From positions 1 through 64,000 of the forward strand of contig JAJWLX010000002.1 of the NCBI GenBank assembly GCA_021636625.1: a stretch of DNA of 64,000 bases, given 5' to 3'. This document shows positions 17,296 to 26,170 of the stretch, one piece after another. The stretch comes from Prevotella sp. GTDB taxonomy: Bacteria > Bacteroidota > Bacteroidia > Bacteroidales > Bacteroidaceae. A program made the translations under genes and the position numbers. The notes under the pieces are model-generated. The model searched no databases and was not told the origin of the DNA. It was given only the letters and a program-made list of their open reading frames with translations. Each line of letters opens with the position of its first letter. The stretch's first letter is position 1.

Positions 17296-20172
17296 GTGCA
17301 AACACAGTTAACCGCCGACCCAGCACCTCTGGTTGTCGGAGACCGTCTCTATGTGTATGCCGGTCATGATGAAGACAAGGCTGATTTCTTCTGGATGAAC
17401 GAATGGCGTGTGTATTCCACCAAGGATATGGTGAACTGGACAGACCACGGGTCTCCGCTCGACCTCAGTTCTTTTTCCTGGGCAGACGATCGTGCCTGGG
17501 CAGCACAGACCATCGAACGTAATGGTAAGTATTACTGGTATATCTGTGCGCACTCTAAACTGACGGGCGGAATGGCTATCGGCGTAGCTGTGGCTGATTC
17601 TCCTACCGGTCCGTTCAAGGATGCGCTGGGAAAACCGCTTTTCGATAATGGAAGTTGGGACAATATCGACCCAACGGTTTGGATGGACGAGGATGGTCAG
17701 GCTTATCTCTATTGGGGTAATCCACATCTTTACTATGCCAAACTGAATAAAGATATGATCAGCTTCAAGGGTGGTATAGATGCTAAGGCAGCTGTTGATG
17801 AAAAGCGTGAAGTGGGCAGAATCGTGATGACTGAGGAGGGATTCGGCTCGCCTGACGTGGAGAAGCGTGATTCTACCCAAAAATATAAAGATTGCTACAC
17901 AGAGGGACCTTGGTTCATGAAGCGTGGCAAGAACTATTATATGCTTTATGCTGCAGGTGGAGTGCCTGAGCACATTGCTTATTCCATGAGTAAGAAGCCT
18001 TTCGGACCATGGAAGTATATGGGCGAAATCATGCCATTGGAAGATACGGGTTCCTTTACTAACCATTGCGGTGTGAGCGACTTCAAGGGCAAGTCTTATT
18101 TCTTCTATCATACGGGTAAACTGGGTGGCGGATTCGGACGCAGTGTGGCTGTGGAAGAATTCAAATATAATGCCGATGGCACATTCCCAATTATCCACCA
18201 TACTGAGGAAGGAGTAGCTCCTATCGCAACCCTCAATCCTTACAAGCGTCAGGAGGCTGAAACCATCGCTTTCTCTAAGGGAGTGAAGTCGGAGCAGACC
18301 GATGATACGGGTGTTTATATCTCAGAAATCCATACAGGTGATTATATCAAGGTACGTGAGGTGGATTTCGGAAATGAGAGTCCGGATGCATTTGCCATCT
18401 CAGCAGCGTGCTCTTCGCTTGGAGGTTCGCTGGAGGTTCATCTCGATAAGGAAGATGGCGAACTGGTGGCAAAACTTGATGTTACCAAGACGGGTGGCTG
18501 GGAAAAGTGGAAGACTTTCTCTGCGCAAATGCTAAAGAAAGTGACAGGAAAGCATGATATATACTTCGTGTTCAAGGGATTGAAGGGAAGCAAACTCTTC
18601 AATTTCGACTGGTGGAAGTTTGAGAAGAATTTCGCCAATCCTGTGGTTTGGGCTGATGTGCCTGATGTGGATGTAATCCGTGTGGGCGACAGCTTCTATA
18701 TGGTGAGCACCACCATGCATCTGATGCCGGGTGCGCCTATCATGAAATCGAAGGATCTGGTGAACTGGGAAACCGTGAACTATATCTTCCCTAAACTTAC
18801 CGATTCGCCTAAGTATGACATGAAGGAGGGTACGGTGTATGGTCGTGGTCAGTGGGCTACTTCGCTGCAGTATCATCGTGGCAAGTTCTATGCGCTTTTT
18901 GCTCCGAATGATAATCCCGGTGGAGAGACTTATATCTGTACAGCCGATGATATCGAAGGCAAATGGACTATCCACAGCCGTTTGCAGCATTTCCATGATG
19001 CCGCTCTCTTCTTCGATGACGACGATAAAGCATACGTGGTTTATGGAACGGGAGAGATGGTGCAGCTGAATGCCGACCTGACGGAAGTGGTGCCGGGCAG
19101 CCATCGTAAACTCTTTGAGCGTGATGCTGATGAAACGGGTTTGCTCGAAGGCTCCCGCATGATCAAGCACAACGGCAAGTATTATCTCCTGATGATTTCG
19201 TGGCCACAGGGACATCCTCGTCGTGAGGTTTGTTATCGTGCAGATCACATTCAGGGCCCTTACGAAAAGAAGGTGATTCTGGAAACGGAGTTTGCCGGAT
19301 TCAATGGCGTAGGACAAGGTACGATTGTAGATGATAAGGATGGCAACTGGTATGGCATCGTATTCCAAGACCGTGGTGGTGTGGGCAGAGTGCTCACGCT
19401 GGAGCCATGTACCTGGAAGGACGGATGGCCTATGCTGACCGATGAGAAGGGAAATATTCCTGCCGAGATGCAGAAGCCTGTGCTGGGCTACGATGGCAAG
19501 GGACTCGTGTATAGCGACGATTTCTCGAAGGATAAACTGGAACTGCAGTGGCAGTGGAACCACAATCCTGTGGATAATGCCTGGTCGCTCACAGAGCGCA
19601 AGGGCTGGCTCCGCCTGAAGACATCCCGTATTGTTCCTAACATCTTCCTGGCTCCAAATACCATCAGTACCCGTACCGAAGGACCAACCTGCGAGGGAAT
19701 CATCAAGATGGATGTGAGCAAGATGAAAGATGGCGATGTGGCTGGTCTGTCAGCCTTCCAGGGTGATGCAGCCCTGCTTTCTATCGTAAAGGAAGGCAAG
19801 AAACTCTTTGTGGTAGGTACCAAGGAGAGTGTAGCTTTGACTGAAAAGGAAAAGGCTGTGACCGATGTGAAGCGTGAGGAGGTGTATCGCCAGCCTTTGA
19901 ATCTGAAGCAGGATAAGGCAACGAAATCAAGCATCATCTATCTGAAGATGAGTTGCGATTTCCGTCTTCATCAGGATCTCGCCACCTTATTATATAGTAT
20001 AGACGGCAAGACCTGGATTCCTGCCATCAAGGATTTCAAGATGCAGTTTGATTATCGCCGCCTCTTCATGGGTACCCGTATCGCCATCTACAACTATGCC
20101 ACAAAGGCTGCTGGCGGATATGTGGATGTGGATAGTTTTGAGTATCAAAAACAGAATAGTAGTGAGAAATAG
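17197..20172 (+). CDS. Tandem two-domain GH43 enzyme (GH43-CBM6-GH43), arabinofuranosidase/xylosidase, secreted
   Basis: 991 residues with signal peptide ending TTYAQN. GH43 domain 1 (about 35-345) has Asp41 in TADPAPL and Glu236 in YTEGPW as catalytic base and acid. A CBM6-like domain (about 350-475; RQEAETIAFSKG...FNFDWWKFEKN) follows. GH43 domain 2 (about 480-790) has Asp490 in ADVPDVDVIRVGD and Glu651 in LLEGSRM, and a C-terminal concanavalin-like/DUF1349-type domain completes it. Domain 2 resembles the single GH43 at 22729-24867, with shared QWNHNP and KGWLR motifs. Two different active sites in one chain suggest removal of two arabinofuranosyl linkages, or arabinose plus xylose, from the same oligosaccharide. 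It is fourth in the operon and overlaps the next gene's likely GTG start. Confidence 0.9.
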   Translation: MMNTMKILASKKPLLISAWLLAMQGTTYAQNPIVQTQLTADPAPLVVGDRLYVYAGHDEDKADFFWMNEWRVYSTKDMVNWTDHGSPLDLSSFSWADDRAWAAQTIERNGKYYWYICAHSKLTGGMAIGVAVADSPTGPFKDALGKPLFDNGSWDNIDPTVWMDEDGQAYLYWGNPHLYYAKLNKDMISFKGGIDAKAAVDEKREVGRIVMTEEGFGSPDVEKRDSTQKYKDCYTEGPWFMKRGKNYYMLYAAGGVPEHIAYSMSKKPFGPWKYMGEIMPLEDTGSFTNHCGVSDFKGKSYFFYHTGKLGGGFGRSVAVEEFKYNADGTFPIIHHTEEGVAPIATLNPYKRQEAETIAFSKGVKSEQTDDTGVYISEIHTGDYIKVREVDFGNESPDAFAISAACSSLGGSLEVHLDKEDGELVAKLDVTKTGGWEKWKTFSAQMLKKVTGKHDIYFVFKGLKGSKLFNFDWWKFEKNFANPVVWADVPDVDVIRVGDSFYMVSTTMHLMPGAPIMKSKDLVNWETVNYIFPKLTDSPKYDMKEGTVYGRGQWATSLQYHRGKFYALFAPNDNPGGETYICTADDIEGKWTIHSRLQHFHDAALFFDDDDKAYVVYGTGEMVQLNADLTEVVPGSHRKLFERDADETGLLEGSRMIKHNGKYYLLMISWPQGHPRREVCYRADHIQGPYEKKVILETEFAGFNGVGQGTIVDDKDGNWYGIVFQDRGGVGRVLTLEPCTWKDGWPMLTDEKGNIPAEMQKPVLGYDGKGLVYSDDFSKDKLELQWQWNHNPVDNAWSLTERKGWLRLKTSRIVPNIFLAPNTISTRTEGPTCEGIIKMDVSKMKDGDVAGLSAFQGDAALLSIVKEGKKLFVVGTKESVALTEKEKAVTDVKREEVYRQPLNLKQDKATKSSIIYLKMSCDFRLHQDLATLLYSIDGKTWIPAIKDFKMQFDYRRLFMGTRIAIYNYATKAAGGYVDVDSFEYQKQNSSEK

Positions 20173-22582
20173 AATAATAGTGGGAACTATGGCTTTGGCG
20201 TTCCTTCTTCCGGTAAAGATGATGGCTAAGGCTAGCAGTTCTGATAATAGTACTCTGCTTTGGTATAACGCCCCAGCCCAGCAGTGGCTGGAGGCTTTAC
20301 CTATAGGAAATTCTCATTTAGGAGGTATGGTATATGGCGGAACCACGGACGAGAATATCCAGTTGAATGAGGAGACTTTCTGGAGTGGCGGTCCCCATAA
20401 CAACAATAGCAAGAAATCCCTGGAGAATCTGCCAAAGGTGAGGGAACTCATCTTCAATGGCAGGGAAGAGGAGGCAGCGGCTCTCATCAACCAGACTTTC
20501 ATCCCGGGACCTCATGGCATGCGCTTCCTGCCGATGGCAAATCTGCATATCACCATGAAGAATCAGGGAAAGGCTGAGCAGTTTGTGCGCAATCTGGATT
20601 TGAAGAGGGCGATTGCCACGACTTCTTTCGTGATGGATGGCGTAAGATATACCCGTACTACCTTTGCTTCGCTGGCTGATGGCGTTATCGTTTGCCACAT
20701 CAAGGCGAGTAGAAAGAGTGCCCTGAATATCGATGTTACCCTGGATTCGCCTTTTGAACATCAGACTCAGAAAATGCCTTCAGGGGTTATGCTGAAGGTG
20801 AAGGGACAAGACCAGGAAGGCATCAAGGCGGCTCTCATTGCCGAGTGTGTGGCTGATGTAAGGACGGATGGCACCGAGGCAACCATCATCGTGAGCGCTG
20901 CCACCAATTTTGTGAACTATCACGATGTGTCGGGCAATGCTGCCCAACGCAATGCCGACTATATAAATAAGGTGAAACTGATGAGCTATGCACAGTTGGA
21001 GAAACGCCATGTGGAGGCTTACCAGAAGCAGTTCGCTACTTCTTCTCTGATTTTGCCAACCGATATCAATGCTTCGTTGCCTACTAACCTGCGCCTGGAG
21101 AAATTTGCAGGCAGCAAGGATATGGCGATGGTAGCGCTGATGTATAACTATGGTCGCTATCTGCTCATCTCCTCTTCACAGCCTGGTGGACAGGCGGCAA
21201 ACCTGCAGGGCGTTTGGAACGACAGCAAAAATGCACCTTGGGACAGTAAATATACCATCAACATCAATACAGAGATGAACTACTGGCCTGCCGAGGTAAC
21301 GAATCTTGGTAACACCACGGAGCCTCTGTATTCGCTGATTAAGGATTTGAGTGTAACGGGAGCACAGACGGCTAGGGAAATGTATGGCTGCCGTGGCTGG
21401 ATGGCACATCATAACACCGATATCTGGCGCATAGCAGGTCCGGTGGACGGTGCGCAGTGGGGCATGTTCCCGAATGGCGGTGCCTGGCTCACCACCCATC
21501 TCTGGCAGCATTATCTCTATACGGGTGACAAGGCTTTCCTCAAGCAGTGGTATCCGGTGATAAAAGGGGCTGCAGAGTTCTATCTCGACTATATGCAGAA
21601 ACTGCCGGGCACCGAATGGAAGGTAACCGTGCCGTCGGTGAGTCCGGAACAGGGACCTAAGGGTAAGAGAACTGCCGTAACGGCGGGTTGCACGATGGAT
21701 AACCAGATAGCCTTTGATGCCTTGACTAGTGCCGTAAAGGCATCAGAAATATTAGGTGTTGATGAGGCTGAGCGCAAGGAGATGCAGCAGCTGATTTCGC
21801 AGATTCCGCCGATGCAGATAGGAAAGTACGGACAGTTGCAGGAGTGGCTTGTGGATGCGGATGATCCGAAGAACGAGCATCGCCATATCTCGCATCTCTA
21901 TGGATTGTATCCATCCAATCAGATTTCTCCTTTCTCTCATCCGGAACTTTTCCGTGCCGCAGCCACTACCCTGAAGCATCGTGGCGATCAGGCTACGGGT
22001 TGGAGTTTGGGTTGGAAGACGAACTTCTGGGCACGCATGCTTGATGGCAATCATGCTTTCAGAATCATCAGCAATATGCTTCGTCTGTTGCCATCTGATG
22101 CGCAGGCAAAGGAGTATCCTGATGGCAGAACCTATCCGAATCTCTTCGATGCTCATCCGCCATTCCAGATTGACGGCAACTTCGGAGTAACAGCCGGTAT
22201 CGCCGAAATGCTCCTGCAGAGTCATGATGGAGCCGTGCATCTCTTGCCAGCCTTGCCTGATGCCTGGAAAGAAGGAAGCGTAAAGGGACTTCGCGCCCGT
22301 GGCGGCTTTGTGGTGGACATGGACTGGAAGAATGGCAAACTGAAGCAGGCGAAAATCCGTTCCACCATCGGAGGTATCCTGCGTCTCCGCTCCTACGTTC
22401 CGCTGAAGGCGAAGAATCTGAAGAAGGCAGAAGGTGATTGCCCGAATGCCTTGCTGGCGCCTGCCGTAGTAAAAACAGCGATGGAGCAGCTGAGAGTGGA
22501 AGAAGGCGTCAAGGTAAATATCCCGACGGTGTATGAATATGATTTGGAAACTGAGCCAGTAAAGACTTATTCTTTTAAGTAG
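20162..22582 (+). CDS. GH95 alpha-L-fucosidase/alpha-L-galactosidase, secreted
   Basis: Catalytic body of GH95 type: LLWYNAPAQQWLEALPIGN at the N-terminus, the (alpha/alpha)6 barrel with NINTEMNYWPAEVTNL, and HRHISHLYGLYPSNQISP near the active site, then a C-terminal beta domain. I chose the GTG at 20162 because it gives a proper signal peptide (MRNRIIVGTMALAFLLPVKMMAKA) and overlaps the upstream stop by 11 bp; ATG 20189 is the alternative. The reading frame stays open back to 20048, but that extension lies in the previous gene. The family removes alpha-1,2-linked L-fucose or, in some Bacteroides xylan loci, L-galactose. In an arabinoxylan context the latter is attractive. It is the last gene of the operon. 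Confidence 0.88.
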   Translation: MRNRIIVGTMALAFLLPVKMMAKASSSDNSTLLWYNAPAQQWLEALPIGNSHLGGMVYGGTTDENIQLNEETFWSGGPHNNNSKKSLENLPKVRELIFNGREEEAAALINQTFIPGPHGMRFLPMANLHITMKNQGKAEQFVRNLDLKRAIATTSFVMDGVRYTRTTFASLADGVIVCHIKASRKSALNIDVTLDSPFEHQTQKMPSGVMLKVKGQDQEGIKAALIAECVADVRTDGTEATIIVSAATNFVNYHDVSGNAAQRNADYINKVKLMSYAQLEKRHVEAYQKQFATSSLILPTDINASLPTNLRLEKFAGSKDMAMVALMYNYGRYLLISSSQPGGQAANLQGVWNDSKNAPWDSKYTININTEMNYWPAEVTNLGNTTEPLYSLIKDLSVTGAQTAREMYGCRGWMAHHNTDIWRIAGPVDGAQWGMFPNGGAWLTTHLWQHYLYTGDKAFLKQWYPVIKGAAEFYLDYMQKLPGTEWKVTVPSVSPEQGPKGKRTAVTAGCTMDNQIAFDALTSAVKASEILGVDEAERKEMQQLISQIPPMQIGKYGQLQEWLVDADDPKNEHRHISHLYGLYPSNQISPFSHPELFRAAATTLKHRGDQATGWSLGWKTNFWARMLDGNHAFRIISNMLRLLPSDAQAKEYPDGRTYPNLFDAHPPFQIDGNFGVTAGIAEMLLQSHDGAVHLLPALPDAWKEGSVKGLRARGGFVVDMDWKNGKLKQAKIRSTIGGILRLRSYVPLKAKNLKKAEGDCPNALLAPAVVKTAMEQLRVEEGVKVNIPTVYEYDLETEPVKTYSFK

Positions 22583-22677
22583 GCATATTTGGCCTTATAA
22601 TCGTATTTTATATAGGTAAATATCAAAAATAGCAGTAAAAGTATCGTTTTGTCCACCTTCAAGTGGATAAAAAGTGG

Positions 22678-22685
22678 TACTTTTG
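22678..22685 (+). promoter_or_regulatory. -7 promoter element TACTTTTG for the lectin-tailed GH43
   Basis: TAnnTTTG match 44 bp before ATG 22729. It lies inside the longer open frame that begins at 22663, which argues for the downstream start. Confidence 0.65.
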
Positions 22686-22728
22686 CGGCTATATTATTAA
22701 CTATAAAATTTTAGACCTGAGAATTACA

Positions 22729-24867
22729 ATGAAGAAAGTATTAATTGCAACATGTTGCATCGCTCTGCTGAGCGGCTCCTTGAGTGTTTCGGCACAGAAG
22801 AAATCTGCTGCGAAAAGTGTTTCGGCACAGACCTTGGCAGGAAAGTCATGGTCGGCTGATAACGGTAATGGTACATTTACCAACCCTTTGTTTTATGATG
22901 AATTTTCCGACCCTGATATTATCAGAGTAGGGGAGGATTACTATCTGGCGGGTACCACGATGCACAGTGTGCCGGGACTGGTGGTTCTCCATTCCAAGGA
23001 TCTCGTAAATTGGGAGTTCTCTTCCTATTGCTTCGACCGCTTTGATGATTCTGATGATTTCAATCTCCGCAATGGCAAGGAGGCTTACGGACAGGGTATC
23101 TGGGCGCCTGCCATCCGATATCATAACGGCAAGTTCTATATCTTCTCTAATATCAACGGACATGGATTGCAGGTGTATATCTCGGACAGTGCCAAGGGTC
23201 CTTGGACGCATCATAAAGTTAATGGCGATATCTACGACCTCTCTGTGCTCTTTGATGAGGATGGCAAGATTTATGCCGTGCACAAGTATGGCAACGTGAC
23301 CGTTACGGAGTTAAAGCCTGATTTGAGTGGCCCGGTAGAGGGCAGCAGCAAGGTGGTGATTCCGGAAGGCAATGCGATGGGTGAGGGACATCATGTTTAT
23401 AAAATCAATGGTATGTACTATATCCTCTCTGCAGATTATTCACCGATGGGCCGCATGCAGTGTGCCCGAAGCAAGAGCATCTGGGGACCTTATGAAACTT
23501 GCGTAATTAGCGAGCGTGAATCGTATGGTTATGCTGCTGGATGGAGCGTAGGTAACATGGGAATCGGTCGGCCTTTGCCGGAAGATGGTTTCAATTTCCA
23601 GAACAACAAGCCTAATGGTCTGAACCTGGGATGTGCTACCATTCATCAGGGCGGCATCGTGCAGGCTCCGGACGGAAAATGGTGGGGCGTTTCGATGCAG
23701 GACTTCAATGCCGTGGGAAGAACGGTGTGCCTGTCGCCTATCACTTGGGTTGACGGCTGGCCTTACTTCGGATTGGAGAAGAACTTGGGGCGCTCGCCTC
23801 GAACCTGGTTCAAACCGAATGATGCGGTGAAGACACCACAGGCTCCATACGATAGATGTGATGATTTCTCGGGAAAGACTTTCAAGCCGGTTTGGCAGTG
23901 GAATCATAATCCGAACGACAAGATGTGGTCGCTGAACAAGGAGCGAAAAGGATGGCTCAGAATGCATTCTATGCCTGCCAAGCAGCTGCTCTGGGCAAAG
24001 AATTCGTTGACGCAACGTGCCATCGGTCCTGTATCTTATACATCTGTCAAGCTGGATGCATCCCGACTGAAGATGGGGGATGAGGCTGGACTCGGTGCTA
24101 TGAATACGCCATACGCTTCATTGGGCGTGATGAAGACGGAAAAGGGATTAAGCCTGAGATGCTACGACCAGAATACCAACAAGGAGGTGCTGAAACCGAT
24201 TGCCAAGAACAAGGTGGTATGGTTGCGCCTTTGGGGTGATTATGATAAGAGTCTGCTGCAATATTCCTACTCTCTTGATGGAAAGACTTGGGAGAATATC
24301 GGAGAGCAGATGCTTTCTCCTTATCAGTTGAAGACCTTCCAGGGTGTGCGTGTAGCGCTGTATGCCTTTAACAAGGCGGGAGTGAACGGCGGCGTGGCTG
24401 ATTTTGATGACTTCAAGGTGGAGGAACCGATGGCTGACAGAACAGCTAATCTGCCTATAGGAAAGACCATCCGACTCTTTAATCTTGCTGATGGTAACCT
24501 GATGAATGCTACCGGTCATGGTCTCATGCACAGCTCCTCGAACATAAAGGAGATGAGCAATGGAGTGAAATTCATCATCGAAGACCGTGGACAGGGCAAG
24601 ATTGCACTGAAAACTGCAGATGGACGATATGTATATATCGCAGGTGCTGGCTTGTCAGGCGATGTGCGTCTTACTTCTGATGCCTCTCATGCTGAGGAGT
24701 TTGTATGGCAGGATATGCTTTACAACCGCTGTATGCTTCTATCACTGAAGACTCAGCGGTATATAGGCAAGCATCCTACCGACGGAAGTCCTTATTCTGC
24801 TGACTTCCAGGGCGCTGATGCTGGTATGAAGAATGGTTGTGTCTTCTCTTGGGAAGTGGTAGAGTAG
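22729..24867 (+). CDS. GH43 arabinofuranosidase/xylosidase with C-terminal beta-trefoil lectin-like domain, secreted
   Basis: 712 residues from ATG 22729 (MKKVLIATCCIALLSGSLSVSA is a clean signal peptide; the open frame starts upstream but covers the promoter). The GH43 five-blade propeller has Asp61 in FSDPDIIRVGEDYY as general base and the acid in AMGEGHHVYKING. A DUF1349-like beta-sandwich follows (QWNHNPNDKMWSL...). The final ~135 residues (GKTIRLFNLADGNLMN...GCVFSWEVVE) look like a fascin/ricin-type trefoil, probably carbohydrate-binding. It belongs to the same substrate set as the preceding operon but has its own promoter. Its stop codon is one base from the stop of the opposing porT gene. 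Confidence 0.88.
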   Translation: MKKVLIATCCIALLSGSLSVSAQKKSAAKSVSAQTLAGKSWSADNGNGTFTNPLFYDEFSDPDIIRVGEDYYLAGTTMHSVPGLVVLHSKDLVNWEFSSYCFDRFDDSDDFNLRNGKEAYGQGIWAPAIRYHNGKFYIFSNINGHGLQVYISDSAKGPWTHHKVNGDIYDLSVLFDEDGKIYAVHKYGNVTVTELKPDLSGPVEGSSKVVIPEGNAMGEGHHVYKINGMYYILSADYSPMGRMQCARSKSIWGPYETCVISERESYGYAAGWSVGNMGIGRPLPEDGFNFQNNKPNGLNLGCATIHQGGIVQAPDGKWWGVSMQDFNAVGRTVCLSPITWVDGWPYFGLEKNLGRSPRTWFKPNDAVKTPQAPYDRCDDFSGKTFKPVWQWNHNPNDKMWSLNKERKGWLRMHSMPAKQLLWAKNSLTQRAIGPVSYTSVKLDASRLKMGDEAGLGAMNTPYASLGVMKTEKGLSLRCYDQNTNKEVLKPIAKNKVVWLRLWGDYDKSLLQYSYSLDGKTWENIGEQMLSPYQLKTFQGVRVALYAFNKAGVNGGVADFDDFKVEEPMADRTANLPIGKTIRLFNLADGNLMNATGHGLMHSSSNIKEMSNGVKFIIEDRGQGKIALKTADGRYVYIAGAGLSGDVRLTSDASHAEEFVWQDMLYNRCMLLSLKTQRYIGKHPTDGSPYSADFQGADAGMKNGCVFSWEVVE

Positions 24868-24868
24868 G

Positions 24869-25615
24869 CTACTCGAAATAGAATGTCAATGCAATTATCT
24901 TACTATGAGCTCCTTTAGCTGCCAAGGCATAAGGGAGCTCATTCTTGTTTTTGATGTGCTCGGGATGTTTCTTGTCGAAGGAATCTGTCAATCCATACAT
25001 AAACTTGAGTTCCGGACGGAGCTTGAAAAATGGCATGTAGAAATCGCAGCCTACGCCCAGTTCGAGAAATATTTCCGATTTCTTGAGCTTGATGTAGTCT
25101 GACTTGCTGCTGTTGAGGTTCATCATCGGATTGATGCCCGCCATCACGTAAGGTCGGTGATTATTGAACCGCTCGGCTGCGAAAATCAGGTCCATCGCGG
25201 AAGAAATATAGGCAGTCTTCATCTCCTGATGCTGCACGATGGCATTTCCGGCACCATCTTTCTCCAAGAGGTTATAAAAGGTGAGGTGGCGAGTACCGAA
25301 GTACATGGCAGGGGCTATGCGGAACTGGAAGCTTCTGTTGAGACGGAATTCTCCTAGTACGCCAACGGTGAATCCCATATCCCAACGGTCTTGATCTACA
25401 GTGACATGAGAAGGCTGCTCGATACCGTTGGCATCGATGTATTGGGTGATTCCGGTATTCTGGAATTCCATATCTTGTGCATGTGTTCCGATGAGTACAC
25501 CGAAATGGAAAGGGCGCAGATCGGTATATGGGCGATTTTCTACCGTCCTAAGCTGTGCCATGCCATTGATACCTGTATAGAAGGCTATTAGAGCCATCAG
25601 TATGATTCTCTTCAT
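24869..25615 (-). CDS. porT: PorT-family outer membrane protein
   Basis: 248 residues from ATG 25615 (MKRIILMALIAFYTGINGMAQ signal peptide; 13 extra upstream codons are open but lack signal character). The mature part has the features of the PorT/OmpW-like 8-strand barrel family: alternating aromatic strands such as FHFGVLIGTHAQDMEFQ and LKFMYGLTD, and a terminal aromatic strand IIALTFYFE. Family knowledge: PorT is an accessory protein of type IX secretion in Bacteroidota. No other T9SS genes are nearby. It converges with the GH43 gene with one base between stops. Confidence 0.72.
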   Translation of the reverse strand: MKRIILMALIAFYTGINGMAQLRTVENRPYTDLRPFHFGVLIGTHAQDMEFQNTGITQYIDANGIEQPSHVTVDQDRWDMGFTVGVLGEFRLNRSFQFRIAPAMYFGTRHLTFYNLLEKDGAGNAIVQHQEMKTAYISSAMDLIFAAERFNNHRPYVMAGINPMMNLNSSKSDYIKLKKSEIFLELGVGCDFYMPFFKLRPELKFMYGLTDSFDKKHPEHIKNKNELPYALAAKGAHSKIIALTFYFE

Positions 25616-25721
25616 ATTTGCTATTTGTTCTTCGTTATTATTAATAAACGGCAAGGTTGGCTTCTTATTGTACTAATTTATTTCGATAAAGTATAAATTG
25701 AGTAAAATCAAGAAAAAAGTC

Positions 25722-25789
25722 ATACCTATTTGTAGGTATCTCGAAAATAATTGTTATCTTTGCACCATCAAAAGTAGGTAATGTACCTA
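25722..25789 (+). promoter_or_regulatory. Ferredoxin promoter flanked by two TAGGTA/TACCTA palindromes
   Basis: The -7 box TATCTTTG is at 25755-25762. ATACCTA-TTTG-TAGGTAT (25722-25739) covers the -33 region. TAGGTA-ATG-TACCTA (25775-25789) lies in the leader. The inverted half-sites on both sides suggest a dimeric regulator. Confidence 0.6.
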
Positions 25790-25844
25790 TTACTAGATGA
25801 GCATTTATACAGAGACATTATTAACATTTTAAATATTTAGAATT

Positions 25845-26012
25845 ATGGCATACGTAATTGGTGACGATTGTATCGCTTGCGGTACATGTATTGACGAGTG
25901 TCCATCAGGTGCAATCTCTGAGGGCGAGAAGTATTCAATCAACCCAGATCTCTGCACAGAGTGCGGTACTTGTGCTGATGTTTGTCCTAATGAGGCAATC
26001 AGTCTTCCATAA
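25845..26012 (+). CDS. 2[4Fe-4S] ferredoxin
   Basis: 55 residues (MAYVIGDDCIACGTC... to ...NEAISLP). Two complete CxxCxxCxxxCP motifs, CIACGTCIDECP and CTECGTCADVCP, bind two [4Fe-4S] clusters. It is a clostridial-type low-potential electron carrier, likely serving pyruvate:ferredoxin oxidoreductase and other anaerobic redox enzymes. It is a single-gene unit with promoter TATCTTTG at 25755 and a hairpin terminator at 26053. Confidence 0.97.
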   Translation: MAYVIGDDCIACGTCIDECPSGAISEGEKYSINPDLCTECGTCADVCPNEAISLP

Positions 26013-26052
26013 TTTATTATGGAAAGATACTTTTAGTTACAATAAAACATTG

Positions 26053-26080
26053 AGAGCGGTTCCTTTGGAATCGCTCTTTT
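26053..26080 (+). terminator. Terminator after ferredoxin
   Basis: AGAGCGGTTCC-TTT-GGAATCGCTCT, with one G-U pair, followed by TTT. Confidence 0.85.
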
Positions 26081-26109
26081 CGTTTATGGTCTGATTCATA
26101 TCACAAAAA

Positions 26110-26147
26110 AAAGGGCGAAAGCCATATCACATAGCTATCACCCCTTT
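26110..26147 (-). terminator. Probable terminator of the exbB-tonB-TPR operon
   Basis: On the minus strand AAAGGG (26147-26142) pairs with CCCTTT (26115-26110), followed by an extended T run (opposite A 26105-26112). It lies 24 bp past the TPR stop codon. Confidence 0.6.
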
Positions 26148-26170
26148 AATTATGTTCTTATTTCGTAATT

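Noticed and set aside
20048..20161. Upstream extension of the GH95 open frame
   Set aside because: It overlaps the end of the GH43-CBM6-GH43 gene by 125 bp and lacks a signal peptide at its start; the GTG at 20162 gives one.
22663..22728. 22-codon N-terminal extension of the lectin-tailed GH43
   Set aside because: It spans the -7 promoter box, and the signal peptide begins at ATG 22729.
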